Notes under the pieces: model-generated | Database searches by the model: none | What the model was told of the DNA's origin: nothing | Seen by the model: the letters and a program-made list of their open reading frames with translations, nothing else | Program-made: the position numbers and the translations under genes | Shown: one piece after another, positions 25,941-34,198 of the stretch | How positions within the stretch are numbered: position 1 is the first letter of the stretch | How the letters are laid out: each line of letters opens with the position of its first letter | From: Niallia endozanthoxylica | Lineage (GTDB): Bacteria; Bacillota; Bacilli; Bacillales; Cytobacillaceae | NCBI RefSeq assembly: GCF_008710145.1 | Contig: NZ_VYKL01000026.1 | Coordinates: 220,231-284,230 of the forward strand | Direction of reading: 5' to 3' | DNA length: 64,000 nt

Positions 25941-26014
25941 GGTCCGGTAGTTCAGTTGGTTAGAATGCCTGCCTGTCACGCAGGAGGTCGCGGGTTCGAG
26001 TCCCGTCCGGACCG
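25941..26014 (+). tRNA. tRNA-Asp (GTC)
   Basis: 74 bases without an encoded CCA. The acceptor stem GGTCCGG/CCGGACC is perfect, the anticodon loop CTGTCAC gives GTC, and the discriminator is G as expected for Asp. It follows the initiator tRNA-Met by one base. Confidence 0.95.
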
Positions 26015-26026
26015 TAAAATAAGCAA

Positions 26027-26060
26027 GTAAGGAAGCGGCGTTGCTGTTTCCTTTTTTATT
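26027..26060 (+). terminator. terminator of the tRNA unit
   Basis: AAGGAAGC ... GC..TTTCCTT followed by TTTTTATTTTTTA gives an imperfect hairpin plus T-run. Confidence 0.65.
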
Positions 26061-26106
26061 TTTTATTTTTAAATATACATAATGTGGTATTTCAGGGGGA
26101 GAGAAA

Positions 26107-26733
26107 TTGAAGGGCTCAGCACATTTTGCAATTGGCGCTGCATCGGGATTCATTGTTTCTAACGTCATACAAACAGACTTAACGACAACCATTTTATTTG
26201 TTGGTCTTGGGGCAGTGACAGGATTAATTCCTGACCTTGATATTAATGGGAAATTAAGTAATAAAATAACGATATCTTACAAAATTATACGAACTGTTGT
26301 CTGTATAATCGGCTTTCTGCTGATGGTTTATAGTTATTTAGATGGAAATGAAACATCAAAGTGGTTAGGAGTAGCGTTGGGGGTTGGTATTATTCTCCTA
26401 TCTTCTTTCATTAAACAAAGACATATGTTAACCGTTACAGGAATTATTGTGCTAATTGCAGGATTTTCATTAGGTAAAACTTGGTTATGGCTATTGGGAA
26501 CCTTTATTATTGCGGCGTCTTTGGTTCCGCATAGAAGTTATACTCATTCAATAGTAGGAATTCTATACTTTGGTTTGATTGCCTATCAATTTGAGTTCTC
26601 GGTTGGTATTGAGGGAGCTTTTGCTTGTTGTATGGCAGGCTATATAAGTCATTTAGTAGCCGATATGAAAATGTTGCCGTTTAACAAAAGAGGGGTTAAA
26701 TTCTTTTTACCTTTTTCTAAACATGAGTTTTAG
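26107..26733 (+). CDS. metal-dependent hydrolase-like membrane protein (YdjM/DUF457 family)
   Basis: A 208-residue membrane protein with about six helices. The family marks are HFAIGAASGF near the start, the acidic GLIPDLDINGKLSN, the PHRSYTHSIVG motif and SHLVADMKM. The His and Asp residues at the membrane edge resemble a metal site, and relatives are named LexA-regulated or metal-dependent hydrolases. Activity has not been shown, so the function is open. TTG at 26107 is the start, behind GGGGGAGAG; no ATG is suitably placed. It is monocistronic. Confidence 0.85.
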   Translation: MKGSAHFAIGAASGFIVSNVIQTDLTTTILFVGLGAVTGLIPDLDINGKLSNKITISYKIIRTVVCIIGFLLMVYSYLDGNETSKWLGVALGVGIILLSSFIKQRHMLTVTGIIVLIAGFSLGKTWLWLLGTFIIAASLVPHRSYTHSIVGILYFGLIAYQFEFSVGIEGAFACCMAGYISHLVADMKMLPFNKRGVKFFLPFSKHEF

Positions 26734-26895
26734 TAGTTGTTATATTCGAACAGCAGGATAATTAATGAAAGGCGATTCTTCAATGATGAAGGTCGCTTTT
26801 TTTAGTAGAACGGATTAGTTGATTTAAACAAAAATATGAATATGTTGGGTGATAATAATTGTAATGAATTATTAATTACTTGAAGGATGATTGGT

Positions 26896-26950
26896 TTGAC
26901 ATGAAACCAAAAGGTATTATATTATTAAAAACAAAACCAAATGGTTTCAT
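26896..26950 (+). promoter_or_regulatory. promoter with ArsR-type inverted-repeat operator
   Basis: TTGACA (26896-26901), 16 bases, TATATT (26918-26923). ATGAAACCA (26901-26909) overlaps the -35 and its complement TGGTTTCAT (26942-26950) lies after the -10. The second arm is itself a smaller palindrome, AAACCAAATGGTTT. The ArsR-family repressor at the end of this operon is the natural ligand. Confidence 0.65.
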
Positions 26951-26973
26951 TTTTAATAAAGGAGCACGAATAG

Positions 26974-27396
26974 ATGAATCAACATACTCTAGAAGATATT
27001 AAACAGACAATTATTATTGAGGCACCTATTCAAAAGGTGTGGGAGAGAGTATCTAATGCAGATGGCATTGCTTCATGGTTTATGCCAAATGATTTCGAAC
27101 CGAAACTCGGTCATGAATTTCATTTGCAATCTCCATTCGGTCCATCTCCATGCAAAGTAATCGAAGTGGATGAACCAACTAAAGTTTCCTTTACCTGGGA
27201 TACAGAGGGCTGGGTTCTTTCGTTCTTATTAAAGGATTTAGGTGACAAGACGGAGTTCACTCTGATTCACGCTGGATGGAAACATCCTGATGAAATAATT
27301 GGTAAAGCAAATGAGACAAGTGCTGTCATTAGAGACCGAATGGAACAAGGTTGGACTGCCATTGTTCAAAAGCTTAAACAAGTGGTTGAGGGATAA
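26974..27396 (+). CDS. SRPBCC (AHSA1-type) domain protein
   Basis: A 140-residue protein of the START-like SRPBCC superfamily, with [36 protein letters not shown] and a C-terminal helix. The fold makes a deep hydrophobic pocket for a lipid-like or aromatic ligand. The adjacent ArsR regulator and the shared operator are typical of a self-regulated pair. Function unknown beyond ligand binding. AAAGGAG precedes the ATG. Confidence 0.88.
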   Translation: MNQHTLEDIKQTIIIEAPIQKVWERVSNADGIASWFMPNDFEPKLGHEFHLQSPFGPSPCKVIEVDEPTKVSFTWDTEGWVLSFLLKDLGDKTEFTLIHAGWKHPDEIIGKANETSAVIRDRMEQGWTAIVQKLKQVVEG

Positions 27397-27729
27397 GTGG
27401 CTGCTGTAAAACATGATGTTTTTCAAGCGATAGCTGACCCGACACGAAGAGAAGTATTAAGATTACTCGCTAAAGAGGAATTACCTATTTCAAGAATCAC
27501 TTCTCATTTTTCGATAAGTCGGACTGCCGTTGTAAAGCATCTTCATATTCTTTCAGATGCGGAATTAGTCAAAGGGCGCAAGGTTGGCAGAGAAAAAATT
27601 TATCAACTTTGTCCGGAACCTTTAACAGAAGTAAAAGAGTGGCTCTCTTATTACGACAGATTCTGGAGTAATAAGTTATCTATCCTGAAATATATGGTCG
27701 AAAATGATATGGGAAAAGACGAAAAGTAA
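27397..27729 (+). CDS. ArsR-family transcriptional repressor
   Basis: A 110-residue winged-helix regulator: VFQAIADPTRREVLRLLAKEE, then the recognition helix SISRTAVVKHLHILSDAELV and the wing GRKVGREKIYQL. No Cys pair for metal sensing is present, so it is of the metal-independent sub-group (such as SdpR-like regulators). GTG at 27397 directly follows the stop of the SRPBCC gene, with GAGGG before it, so translation is coupled. It probably represses the upstream promoter at 26896. Confidence 0.9.
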   Translation: MAAVKHDVFQAIADPTRREVLRLLAKEELPISRITSHFSISRTAVVKHLHILSDAELVKGRKVGREKIYQLCPEPLTEVKEWLSYYDRFWSNKLSILKYMVENDMGKDEK

Positions 27730-27758
27730 ACTTTTTGCTACATAAGTGAATCAAGTTG

Positions 27759-27806
27759 TAACCGCCATTACAGAAACAGATGTATGTTTCTAATGGCGGT
27801 TTTCTG
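27759..27806 (+). terminator. intrinsic terminator
   Basis: ACCGCCATTA and TAATGGCGGT form a perfect 10-bp outer stem with an inner GAAAC/GTTTC stem, then TTT. Confidence 0.85.
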
Positions 27807-27924
27807 TGTTAGTCAGACTTAGAAATTCTTTATATGATTTTCGTATGATTCCATTCGAATAGAACAATATAAGAAAAGAAATGAAAAAAGCTTTATATAA
27901 ATAAAAAGGATGGAGGGATTCAAT

Positions 27925-28092
27925 ATGGATAAAGAGGATCGTTTTCCATTTGAGGGAGATTCTTCCCAATACATGAATCAAAAGACAGTTAGAGAGGTAT
28001 TAGAATTAAGTTCAACCGGTTATGGTTTAGAATCGGTTTCAGAGGAAAAAGACGGAAACAATAATGGGAATACTAAGGAAAATAATATTTAA
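27925..28092 (+). CDS. small acidic hypothetical protein, 55 residues
   Basis: The start is ATG at 27925, behind GGAGGG (27911-27916). The product is acidic and Asn-rich (EDRFPFEGDSSQYMNQ ... NNNGNTKENN) without a membrane segment; the tail looks disordered. It is the first of three small genes in the same direction (27925, 28110, 28261) with short gaps and likely one transcript. I do not recognise the family. Confidence 0.7.
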   Translation: MDKEDRFPFEGDSSQYMNQKTVREVLELSSTGYGLESVSEEKDGNNNGNTKENNI

Positions 28093-28109
28093 ATGTAAGG
28101 GGTGCTACC

Positions 28110-28247
28110 TTGACAAATATTATTGATGGAATGGACATAGCGAGATTTCAATCACCAAAACCGAAAGAAAATCAACAGTCAATGAAAAATAAAAAAGAAG
28201 AAAAAGAAATGCCGATGGTGCTAAAGAATTTAAAAAACGGATCATAA
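28110..28247 (+). CDS. small hypothetical protein, 45 residues
   Basis: TTG at 28110 lies behind AAGGGGTG. The 45-residue product starts TNIIDGMDIARFQSP and continues very basic and polar (KNKKEEKEMP), so mostly disordered. The same intergenic spacing and orientation as the neighbours suggest it belongs to their transcript. The call rests on the ribosome site and codon pattern only. Confidence 0.5.
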   Translation: MTNIIDGMDIARFQSPKPKENQQSMKNKKEEKEMPMVLKNLKNGS

Positions 28248-28260
28248 AGAGGGGTTTCTA

Positions 28261-28578
28261 TTGGAGACAAAGGATTACAATCAAATCTATAAACAATATA
28301 AGCAGCAGGCAGAAGGTCAAGCTCAAATGGACGTGATAAGCGACAGTAAGAATTCGGCGAAAGAAGTGATTGTAGCTGTCCGAAAGAATGATGATGGAGA
28401 TATTATTGCATTTAAAACAGAAAATGGGAGGGAATTGGATTATATTACGGCTCTGAATGAAGCTAAAGCAGGAAACATAGCTCATATTGATGTCTTCCAT
28501 AAATATGGAAGAGATATTATTCGCAGTGAACCAGATGGCATTAAAGAAAATAATTTAGATCAATTACCTACTTTTTAG
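28261..28578 (+). CDS. DUF3892 domain protein
   Basis: A 105-residue protein. The conserved core EVIVAVRKNDDGDIIAFKTENG, then DYITALNEAKAGNI and the end SEPDG ... NNLDQLPTF match DUF3892, common and mostly uncharacterised in Bacillus. TTG at 28261 follows AAAGAGGGG. It has no membrane or export signal. Its role is unknown. Confidence 0.85.
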   Translation: METKDYNQIYKQYKQQAEGQAQMDVISDSKNSAKEVIVAVRKNDDGDIIAFKTENGRELDYITALNEAKAGNIAHIDVFHKYGRDIIRSEPDGIKENNLDQLPTF

Positions 28579-28602
28579 CTTCTAAATTTAAAAGTAAATA
28601 GT

Positions 28603-28644
28603 GCCAATTCCTATTCCTTTTACGGAAAAAGGAAAGGAATTGGT
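28603..28644. terminator. long convergent hairpin
   Basis: CCAATTCCTATTCCTTTT against AAAAAGGAAAGGAATTGG gives about 16 paired bases, between the DUF3892 gene and the convergent LysE gene. Confidence 0.7.
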
Positions 28645-28661
28645 CATCATGGTATAGATGG

Positions 28662-29291
28662 CTAAAAGAAGAGGAGTTTAACAGCTTCATACCCGAAATA
28701 AAAACCAAATCCAACTAATGAAAGACCGGAAACCATTGAAATGCCGACAAGTATTTTTGCTGTCAATAATTTTCGAAAGGAACTGGCTAGTAGAGCCATG
28801 AATAAATCCCATATGGTAATACCGGTGAAAATAGCGAAACTGTATAACATTAACTGGCTTGCATCGTATGTATGTGCTGTTTTGGCTAGAACTGAACCGT
28901 ATATTCCAAGCCAAAAAAGAATGGTCAATGGATTTGATAAGGACATAATAAATCCCGAGAAAAATGATTTATGGATGGATTCTCCCTTGCTCTTTCTTGA
29001 TTGAGTGACAATTTTCCCAGCTCCTGCTATACACTCAATTCCTGTGTATACAAGGACGAAAAAACCAAATAACCAAAGAAAAGTTTTAACAATTGGAATT
29101 TCAAGAAATTGCACAACTCCCATGTAAACAGCAGCCATATAAAGCATATCGGCAATCATTGCTCCAATACCAACCATCCAAGCATTTAGAAAACCCTCTT
29201 TAATCCCTCTATCTAGCTGAGCTGCATTAATTGGTCCGATTGGAGCAGCTAAGGATAGTCCTAAAAACAAATAGCTCAAAAATATCCCCAT
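28662..29291 (-). CDS. LysE/RhtB family amino-acid exporter
   Basis: A 209-residue protein with six membrane helices. The start FLSYLFLGLSLAAPIGPINAAQ contains the PxGP element of the family, and SLSNPLTILFWLGIYG in the middle carries the conserved NP. LysE-type carriers export amino acids such as lysine, threonine or homoserine; the substrate here is not predictable. The gene is monocistronic on the minus strand. Confidence 0.88.
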   Translation of the reverse strand: MGIFLSYLFLGLSLAAPIGPINAAQLDRGIKEGFLNAWMVGIGAMIADMLYMAAVYMGVVQFLEIPIVKTFLWLFGFFVLVYTGIECIAGAGKIVTQSRKSKGESIHKSFFSGFIMSLSNPLTILFWLGIYGSVLAKTAHTYDASQLMLYSFAIFTGITIWDLFMALLASSFRKLLTAKILVGISMVSGLSLVGFGFYFGYEAVKLLFF

Positions 29292-29372
29292 GTATTCACC
29301 CCGTCTTTGTATGATGCTTGTACATATGTATTCACAAATGTAGTATTGTACGACTATTTTTTGTCATTTCAA

Positions 29373-29402
29373 GAATAAGAATGGAATGAAATGAAAATAC
29401 TA
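29373..29402 (+). promoter_or_regulatory. candidate sigma-G promoter before sspH
   Basis: GAATA (29373-29377), 18 bases, AATACTA (29396-29402), close to the forespore pattern GNATR-N18-CATNCTA. It fits the expected forespore expression of the downstream gene. Confidence 0.45.
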
Positions 29403-29430
29403 TACTGATGACGAAAAAGGAGGTATAACG

Positions 29431-29610
29431 ATGGATGTAAACAGGGTAAAACAAATTCTATCATCTTCTGCAAACATTGAAGTAAAATATCATGGAGCAT
29501 CTGTTTGGATTGATAAATTGAATGAAGATGGGACAACTGTAACTGTTAATTTGCGTGGACCACTGGATGAACAAACAACAGTACCAATTTCCGATTTAGT
29601 TGAGGGATAA
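29431..29610 (+). CDS. sspH: H-type small acid-soluble spore protein
   Basis: A 59-residue protein with [30 protein letters not shown] and the end [10 protein letters not shown], matching the SspH family. Minor SASP of this type are made in the forespore and found in the spore core; they are not the DNA-coating alpha/beta type. ATG at 29431 follows AAAGGAGG. A forespore-type promoter is visible upstream and a terminator follows. The presence of this gene shows that the organism forms endospores. Confidence 0.88.
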   Translation: MDVNRVKQILSSSANIEVKYHGASVWIDKLNEDGTTVTVNLRGPLDEQTTVPISDLVEG

Positions 29611-29626
29611 AATTAGAAGAAAAATA

Positions 29627-29681
29627 AAAATAGCAGTATCATTCGATAGAACTTCATACGAATGATTGCTGCTATTTTTTA
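29627..29681 (+). terminator. intrinsic terminator after sspH
   Basis: AAAAATAGCAGTATCATTCG pairs with CGAATGATTGCTGCTATTTTTT with one mismatch. Confidence 0.85.
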
Positions 29682-29783
29682 TTAGTATTTATTAAGTAGA
29701 AAGAAGATAGTTTATGTAATATAATTTTTTAAAATTATGTCTAAATAGGGATTTACCAAGCAGATGTTGTATGGTAACATTAG

Positions 29784-29857
29784 CTATGAAATTAATTCCG
29801 AGTAATTTCATAGTATAACTTATATAGTTATATTTTAATTCCGAGTAACTTCATAGA
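29784..29857 (+). promoter_or_regulatory. repeated operator element of the cys operon
   Basis: An inverted repeat CTATGAAATTA (29784-29794) with TAATTTCATAG (29803-29813) brackets ATTCCGAG. The second half is repeated as TTAATTCCGAGTAACTTCATAG-like sequence at 29835-29856, only ten bases before the -35. The ATTCCGA core recalls boxes of the cysteine-metabolism repressor CymR; that identity is inference. Confidence 0.5.
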
Positions 29858-29865
29858 AAAACTTA

Positions 29866-29893
29866 TTGACAATGTTTGGATTTATGATAAAAT
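29866..29893 (+). promoter_or_regulatory. promoter of the yezD-cys operon
   Basis: TTGACA (29866-29871), 16 bases, TAAAAT (29888-29893). Transcription would start near 29900 and leave a leader of about 200 bases before yezD. Confidence 0.65.
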
Positions 29894-29899
29894 TTAAAA

Positions 29900-30101
29900 A
29901 AATAAGTCAAATATGAGGGGGAAGTCCTTCATATGTTAGACTGAATAATACTTAAAACAGCTGTATAATCCAAACATTTCGAACCAGCCTGAAAGAAGGG
30001 GAAAGTGTTTACCTAAACCATCTTTCACAAGTGGAAGTTTTTCGTGCAATCTCGACGAATAACGGAAATCTGTTCCACTTTACTTGAAGGGAGGAGTTCA
30101 T
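29900..30101 (+). ncRNA. structured 5' leader RNA of the cys operon
   Basis: About 200 non-coding bases that fold into successive hairpins: 29911-29934 (ATATGAGGG/CCTTCATAT), 29990-30027 (TGAAAGA/TCTTTCA with GTTT/AAAC inside) and 30029-30080 (AAGTGGAA/TTCCACTT with TTCGT/ACGAA inside). The last stem ends ten bases before the ribosome site AAGGGAGGAG. The conserved cores of SAM-I riboswitches and T-boxes are absent. A new cis-regulatory RNA is possible; the alternative is a long UTR with chance structure. Confidence 0.5.
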
Positions 30102-30245
30102 GTGGTAAACATGAATACAAATGAGAAGATGTTTGAGCAGCTTGAGAGGATGCTTCAGGATTTGAAATATGGATCAATTACCCTTGTTGTTCAAGATGGC
30201 AAGGTGATTCAATTGGAAAAAGTTGAAAAAGTAAGACTGAAATAA
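30102..30245 (+). CDS. yezD: YezD family small protein (DUF2292)
   Basis: A 47-residue protein. The signature LKYGSITLVVQDGKVIQLEK followed by VEKVRLK is that of YezD/DUF2292. GTG at 30102 is chosen because AAGGGAGGAG lies five bases upstream; the in-frame ATG at 30111 is the alternative. Members are regularly encoded beside sulfate or cysteine assimilation genes, as here, but their activity is unknown. It is the first gene behind the long leader, separated from cysH by a hairpin. Confidence 0.85.
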   Translation: MVNMNTNEKMFEQLERMLQDLKYGSITLVVQDGKVIQLEKVEKVRLK

Positions 30246-30271
30246 ATACGTAATTGCTGACTAGAAAACTA

Positions 30272-30317
30272 GAGGCAGTTTTGACTGACTAGAAATTGGT
30301 TAAGGCTGTCTTTTTTA
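30272..30317 (+). terminator. internal terminator between yezD and cysH
   Basis: GGCAG..TTGAC and GGTTAA..CTGTC form a hairpin with some G-T pairs, followed by TTTTTT. It would cut yezD off or reduce read-through into cysH. Confidence 0.55.
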
Positions 30318-30395
30318 GTATATAAGGCAGTTTGGACAAATAATGGTTATTTAACAAATTTCGCAGAATATTTCAACAGGAAGGAAGGTAATGAT

Positions 30396-31109
30396 ATGAC
30401 AGAATTATTAACCTATGAAAATTTAGATCATTCACCATTAATTGAATTTTCATATGATAATGAAACAAAAGGAGCACTTGAAGTATTAAAATGGGGCTAT
30501 TCCCATTATGGTGATCAGTTAGTCTATGCTTGCAGTTTTGGTATCGAGGGGATTGTTTTAATTGATTTAATTGCTAAGGTAAATGAAAAAGCAAAAGTGG
30601 TCTTTTTAGATACAGGCTTGCATTTTACTGAAACATATGAATTAATTGAAAAGGTAAAGGCGCGTTATCCGTCTTTGCAAATTGAATTGAAGAAACCAAG
30701 TCTGACATTGGAAGAACAAGCTAAACAAATTGGTGAAGAACTTTGGAAGTCAAATCCAAATAAATGCTGTGAAATTCGTAAAATAATTCCTTTAAATGAA
30801 GTTCTATCTGGAGCAACAGCCTGGCTGTCGGGATTAAGAAGAGAACAGTCTGAATCACGTCAAAAAACCGAGTTTATTAATAAGGATAATAAGTTTAAAT
30901 CAGTAAAAATTTGTCCACTCATCCATTGGACTTGGAAGGATATCTGGCGCTATGCTCATAAAAATGGGTTAGATTATAATAAGTTACATGATAATGGCTA
31001 TCCAAGTATAGGGTGTGCGCCTTGTACCTCAGCTGCTATTAATATGGATGATTTAAGATCAGGGAGATGGACAGGAACAAACAAAACTGAATGTGGACTT
31101 CATCAATAA
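30396..31109 (+). CDS. cysH: phosphoadenylyl/adenylyl-sulfate reductase CysH
   Basis: A 237-residue enzyme that reduces (phospho)adenylyl sulfate to sulfite with thioredoxin. Visible are the PP-loop region YACSFGIEG, the cluster ligands Cys124-Cys125 (KCCEIRK) and Cys207/Cys210 (CAPC), and the catalytic Cys233 in ECGLHQ. The four cluster cysteines mean a [4Fe-4S] enzyme of the type found in B. subtilis that accepts APS as well as PAPS. AGGAAGG stands before the ATG. It starts the block cysH-cysP-sat-cysC. Confidence 0.94.
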   Translation: MTELLTYENLDHSPLIEFSYDNETKGALEVLKWGYSHYGDQLVYACSFGIEGIVLIDLIAKVNEKAKVVFLDTGLHFTETYELIEKVKARYPSLQIELKKPSLTLEEQAKQIGEELWKSNPNKCCEIRKIIPLNEVLSGATAWLSGLRREQSESRQKTEFINKDNKFKSVKICPLIHWTWKDIWRYAHKNGLDYNKLHDNGYPSIGCAPCTSAAINMDDLRSGRWTGTNKTECGLHQ

Positions 31110-31124
31110 ACGAGGTAAACGAAC

Positions 31125-32204
31125 ATGACATTGACTTATATAGCAGCTATAGTGGCACTGTTTTTTGCCATGAATATTGGTGCGAGTGGAGCCGCAGCGT
31201 CCATTAGTGTGGCATATGGATCAGGAGCAATCAAAACAAGAAAAAATGCATTACTCGTATGTGGAATTGCCATTTTCTTGGGAGCAGTCATTGGAGGAAG
31301 AGAAGTAGCCGAAACCATTGGATCAGGTATCATTCCTTCTGATATCTTAAATGCTCAAGTAGTCTTAATTATTTTATCTTCTGCTGCTATTTCATTGTTT
31401 ATTGCGAATCTACTGGGGATTCCACTATCGACAAGTGAAATTACTGTTGGCTCCATTGTCGGTGTTGGAATTGCACAGCAGGCATTATTCATTGATAATA
31501 TTTTAGTAATCGCATCTTTTTGGGTTATCGTTCCTGTCGTAGGTTTTACCATGGCGTTTCTTTTGGGGAAGGTAATCACAAATGTGAATCGTAAGTATCC
31601 ACAATTAAAAGAAAAAAAGGCTCAAAAAGTATTAACTATTTTTGTTATTATTGTTGGTTTTCTAGAGGCATTTTCAGCCGGAATGAATAATGTGGCGAAT
31701 GCCATCGGACCATTAGTCGGCGCGAATCTTGTTTCAATGAGTACTGGTATACTTTTAGGCGGGATTTGTATTGCAACTGGCGCGATGTTTCTTGGCGGGA
31801 ATGTCCTGCAAACTAATGCAAAGAAGATTACAAGATTTACTTTACTTGAGGGTGTAACGATTTCAGGCACTGGCTCTTTACTTGTCATCATCGCATCCAT
31901 ATTTGGCCTTCCGGTTCCACTTACACAGGTCACCAGCACAGCCATTATGGGAATTGGGGTTGCAAAAAAGGGAAAGAATACTGTTAATAAGCAAGTAATT
32001 AGTAAAATTGTAAAGGTATGGGTTGTGTCACCAGTATTTTCATTAGTCATTTCATATGGTCTGATGAAGTTATTTGTTGACAAGGATATCTATACTGTCA
32101 TAGTTTTGTTAAGTGTGAGCGCAGCAACATTTGGAATATTAAGTTTAGTTAAAACGATTCAACAGGATAAACGCTCATATTATGAAAATGGAGAAGGAAT
32201 TTGA
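31125..32204 (+). CDS. cysP: sulfate permease CysP (Pit family)
   Basis: A 359-residue membrane protein of the inorganic phosphate transporter family. Two repeats carry MNIGASGAAASISVAYGSGA and FSAGMNNVANAIGPLVG. In B. subtilis the gene at this position is the sulfate permease CysP, so sulfate is the likely substrate here. It lies 15 bases after cysH. No periplasmic binding protein is needed for this type. Confidence 0.9.
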   Translation: MTLTYIAAIVALFFAMNIGASGAAASISVAYGSGAIKTRKNALLVCGIAIFLGAVIGGREVAETIGSGIIPSDILNAQVVLIILSSAAISLFIANLLGIPLSTSEITVGSIVGVGIAQQALFIDNILVIASFWVIVPVVGFTMAFLLGKVITNVNRKYPQLKEKKAQKVLTIFVIIVGFLEAFSAGMNNVANAIGPLVGANLVSMSTGILLGGICIATGAMFLGGNVLQTNAKKITRFTLLEGVTISGTGSLLVIIASIFGLPVPLTQVTSTAIMGIGVAKKGKNTVNKQVISKIVKVWVVSPVFSLVISYGLMKLFVDKDIYTVIVLLSVSAATFGILSLVKTIQQDKRSYYENGEGI

Positions 32205-32284
32205 TTTCATTCAACATAAGTTCTCTACTTTAAAGTTAATTCATACTAAAAAAATATGTTTAATGTAATTAGGAGGAATTTGAA

Positions 32285-33433
32285 ATGGCATTAAGTATAC
32301 CTCATGGTGGAACATTAATTAATCGTTGGAATGCTGAATATGATTATTCAGCTATTGAAAAAGTAATAGAATTAGATAATATCAGTTTAAGTGATTTAGA
32401 GCTAATTGGAACAGGTGCATATAGCCCAATTGAAGGATTTCTTGGAGAAAAGGATTATGAATCTGTTGTGAATAATATGCGCCTTGCAACAGGTCATGTT
32501 TGGAGTATTCCTATTACATTACCGATTTCTTCTGAGAAGGCAAGCGCAATCTCAGTTGGTGAAGAAGTTCGTTTAGAATATAAAGGTTCAACATATGGCG
32601 TTATTACAATTGAAGATATCTATACTCCAGATAAAGAGAAAGAAGCTGCAAATGTATATGGTACAACGGATCTTGAGCATCCTGGAGTTAAGAAAATGTT
32701 TGATCGAGGCAATGTTTATGTTGGCGGTAAAATAACATTAGTAAAACGTATTGAAAGAGAGCAGTTTGGTGAATTCCATCTAGATCCTGTCGAAACAAGA
32801 AAAACGTTCCTTGAAAAAGGCTGGGAAACAGTTGTTGGTTTCCAAACAAGAAATCCTGTTCACCGTGCCCATGAATATATTCAAAAAACAGCTCTTGAAA
32901 CAGTAGACGGCCTTTTCTTAAATCCGCTTGTAGGAGAAACAAAATCTGATGATATCCCTGCAGATGTAAGAATGGAAAGCTATCAAGCACTATTAAAGAA
33001 TTATTATCCATTAGATCGTGTGTTCTTAGCTGTATTTCCAGCAGCAATGCGTTATGCAGGTCCAAGAGAAGCGATATTCCATGCTATGGTAAGAAAGAAT
33101 TACGGATGCACACACTTTATCGTTGGCCGCGATCATGCCGGAGTAGGCAACTACTACGGTACGTATGACGCGCAAAAGATCTTTAGCAACTTTACTGCAG
33201 ATGAATTAGGAATTACGCTAATGTTCTTTGAACACAGCTTCTATTGCACAAAATGTGAAAATATGGCGTCATCTAAAACATGCCCTCATGGAAAAGAAGA
33301 CCACGTGATTTTATCGGGAACAAAGGTTAGAGAGATGCTTCGTAATGGAGAAATACCTCCAAGCACGTTCAGCCGTAAAGAGGTTGTAGAAATTTTAATT
33401 AATGGATTGAATCGCCACGCTGTTCAATCTTAA
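32285..33433 (+). CDS. sat: sulfate adenylyltransferase
   Basis: A 382-residue ATP sulfurylase that makes adenylyl sulfate from ATP and sulfate. The active-site motif [13 protein letters not shown] and the later [13 protein letters not shown] are intact, and a [13 protein letters not shown] zinc-like knuckle is present as in bacterial Sat. AGGAGG precedes the ATG. It is followed after 18 bases by cysC, the next enzyme of the pathway. Confidence 0.95.
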   Translation: MALSIPHGGTLINRWNAEYDYSAIEKVIELDNISLSDLELIGTGAYSPIEGFLGEKDYESVVNNMRLATGHVWSIPITLPISSEKASAISVGEEVRLEYKGSTYGVITIEDIYTPDKEKEAANVYGTTDLEHPGVKKMFDRGNVYVGGKITLVKRIEREQFGEFHLDPVETRKTFLEKGWETVVGFQTRNPVHRAHEYIQKTALETVDGLFLNPLVGETKSDDIPADVRMESYQALLKNYYPLDRVFLAVFPAAMRYAGPREAIFHAMVRKNYGCTHFIVGRDHAGVGNYYGTYDAQKIFSNFTADELGITLMFFEHSFYCTKCENMASSKTCPHGKEDHVILSGTKVREMLRNGEIPPSTFSRKEVVEILINGLNRHAVQS

Positions 33434-33451
33434 TAAATGGAGGGGAATCTT

Positions 33452-34051
33452 TTGAGCAAAAGTACAAATGTCGTTTGGCATGAACAATCGATTACAAAGG
33501 AAGACCGCAGAAGTCAAAATGGACATAACAGCTTCGTTCTTTGGTTTACTGGTCTATCTGGGTCAGGCAAGTCAACGCTTGCGAATGCAATTGCGAGCCG
33601 CTTATATAGTGAAAAGGTTAGAAATTATGTGTTAGATGGAGACAATGTTCGTCATGGTCTAAATAAAGATTTAGGTTTTTCTGAAGAAGATCGTACGGAA
33701 AATATCAGAAGAATTGGTGAGGTTTCAAAGCTTTTTGTGGATGCCGGTCAGGTGGTTTTAACTGCGTTTATATCACCATTCCAAGCAGACAGAAAGCTTG
33801 TGAGAGATTTATTAGCTGAGAAAGAATTTATTGAAGTCTATGTAAAATGCCCAATTGATACTTGTGAAGAACGTGATCCAAAGGGTCTTTATGAAAAGGC
33901 GAGACAAGGAATCATTAAGGACTTTACAGGAATCAGCTCTCCGTATGAAGAGCCGGAAAACCCGGAAATTGTCATTGAAACGAATAATAGCACAATTGAA
34001 GAAAGTGTTGAACAAGTTATAAAATATTTAAAGGAAAATGATTTAATCTGA
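33452..34051 (+). CDS. cysC: adenylyl-sulfate kinase
   Basis: A 199-residue kinase that phosphorylates APS to PAPS. P-loop GLSGSGKS (about residues 34-41), [16 protein letters not shown] and the acidic FISPFQADR are as in the family. TTG at 33452 is the likely start: GGAGGG lies seven bases upstream, and the ATG at 33437 is part of that ribosome site. It ends the sulfate activation block with a terminator. Confidence 0.92.
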   Translation: MSKSTNVVWHEQSITKEDRRSQNGHNSFVLWFTGLSGSGKSTLANAIASRLYSEKVRNYVLDGDNVRHGLNKDLGFSEEDRTENIRRIGEVSKLFVDAGQVVLTAFISPFQADRKLVRDLLAEKEFIEVYVKCPIDTCEERDPKGLYEKARQGIIKDFTGISSPYEEPENPEIVIETNNSTIEESVEQVIKYLKENDLI

Positions 34052-34070
34052 GCATAGAAAGTTAATAATG

Positions 34071-34104
34071 AAAAAAGAGGAAGATGATATTTTCCTCTTT
34101 TTTC
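34071..34104 (+). terminator. intrinsic terminator after cysC
   Basis: AAAAAAGAGGAA and TTCCTCTTTTTT, a 12-bp perfect stem. Confidence 0.85.
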
Positions 34105-34198
34105 TGTTTTAATTAAAAATAAGTGTAAGGGTTGAGAGGATAAGTGAAAACAGCTGTTTTTTTATTTTTCTCTCTAAAAGTAGGTGAATGAATTTAAA

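Noticed and set aside
29900..30101. SAM riboswitch or T-box before the cys operon
   Set aside because: The conserved GAGGGA/GGCCC/CCGGCAACC core of SAM-I and the GGTGG-ACCGCG T-box element are not present in the leader.
31622..32083. Minus-strand 153-codon frame within cysP
   Set aside because: Antisense to conserved Pit-family sequence; its Pro/Thr-rich product is typical of shadow frames.
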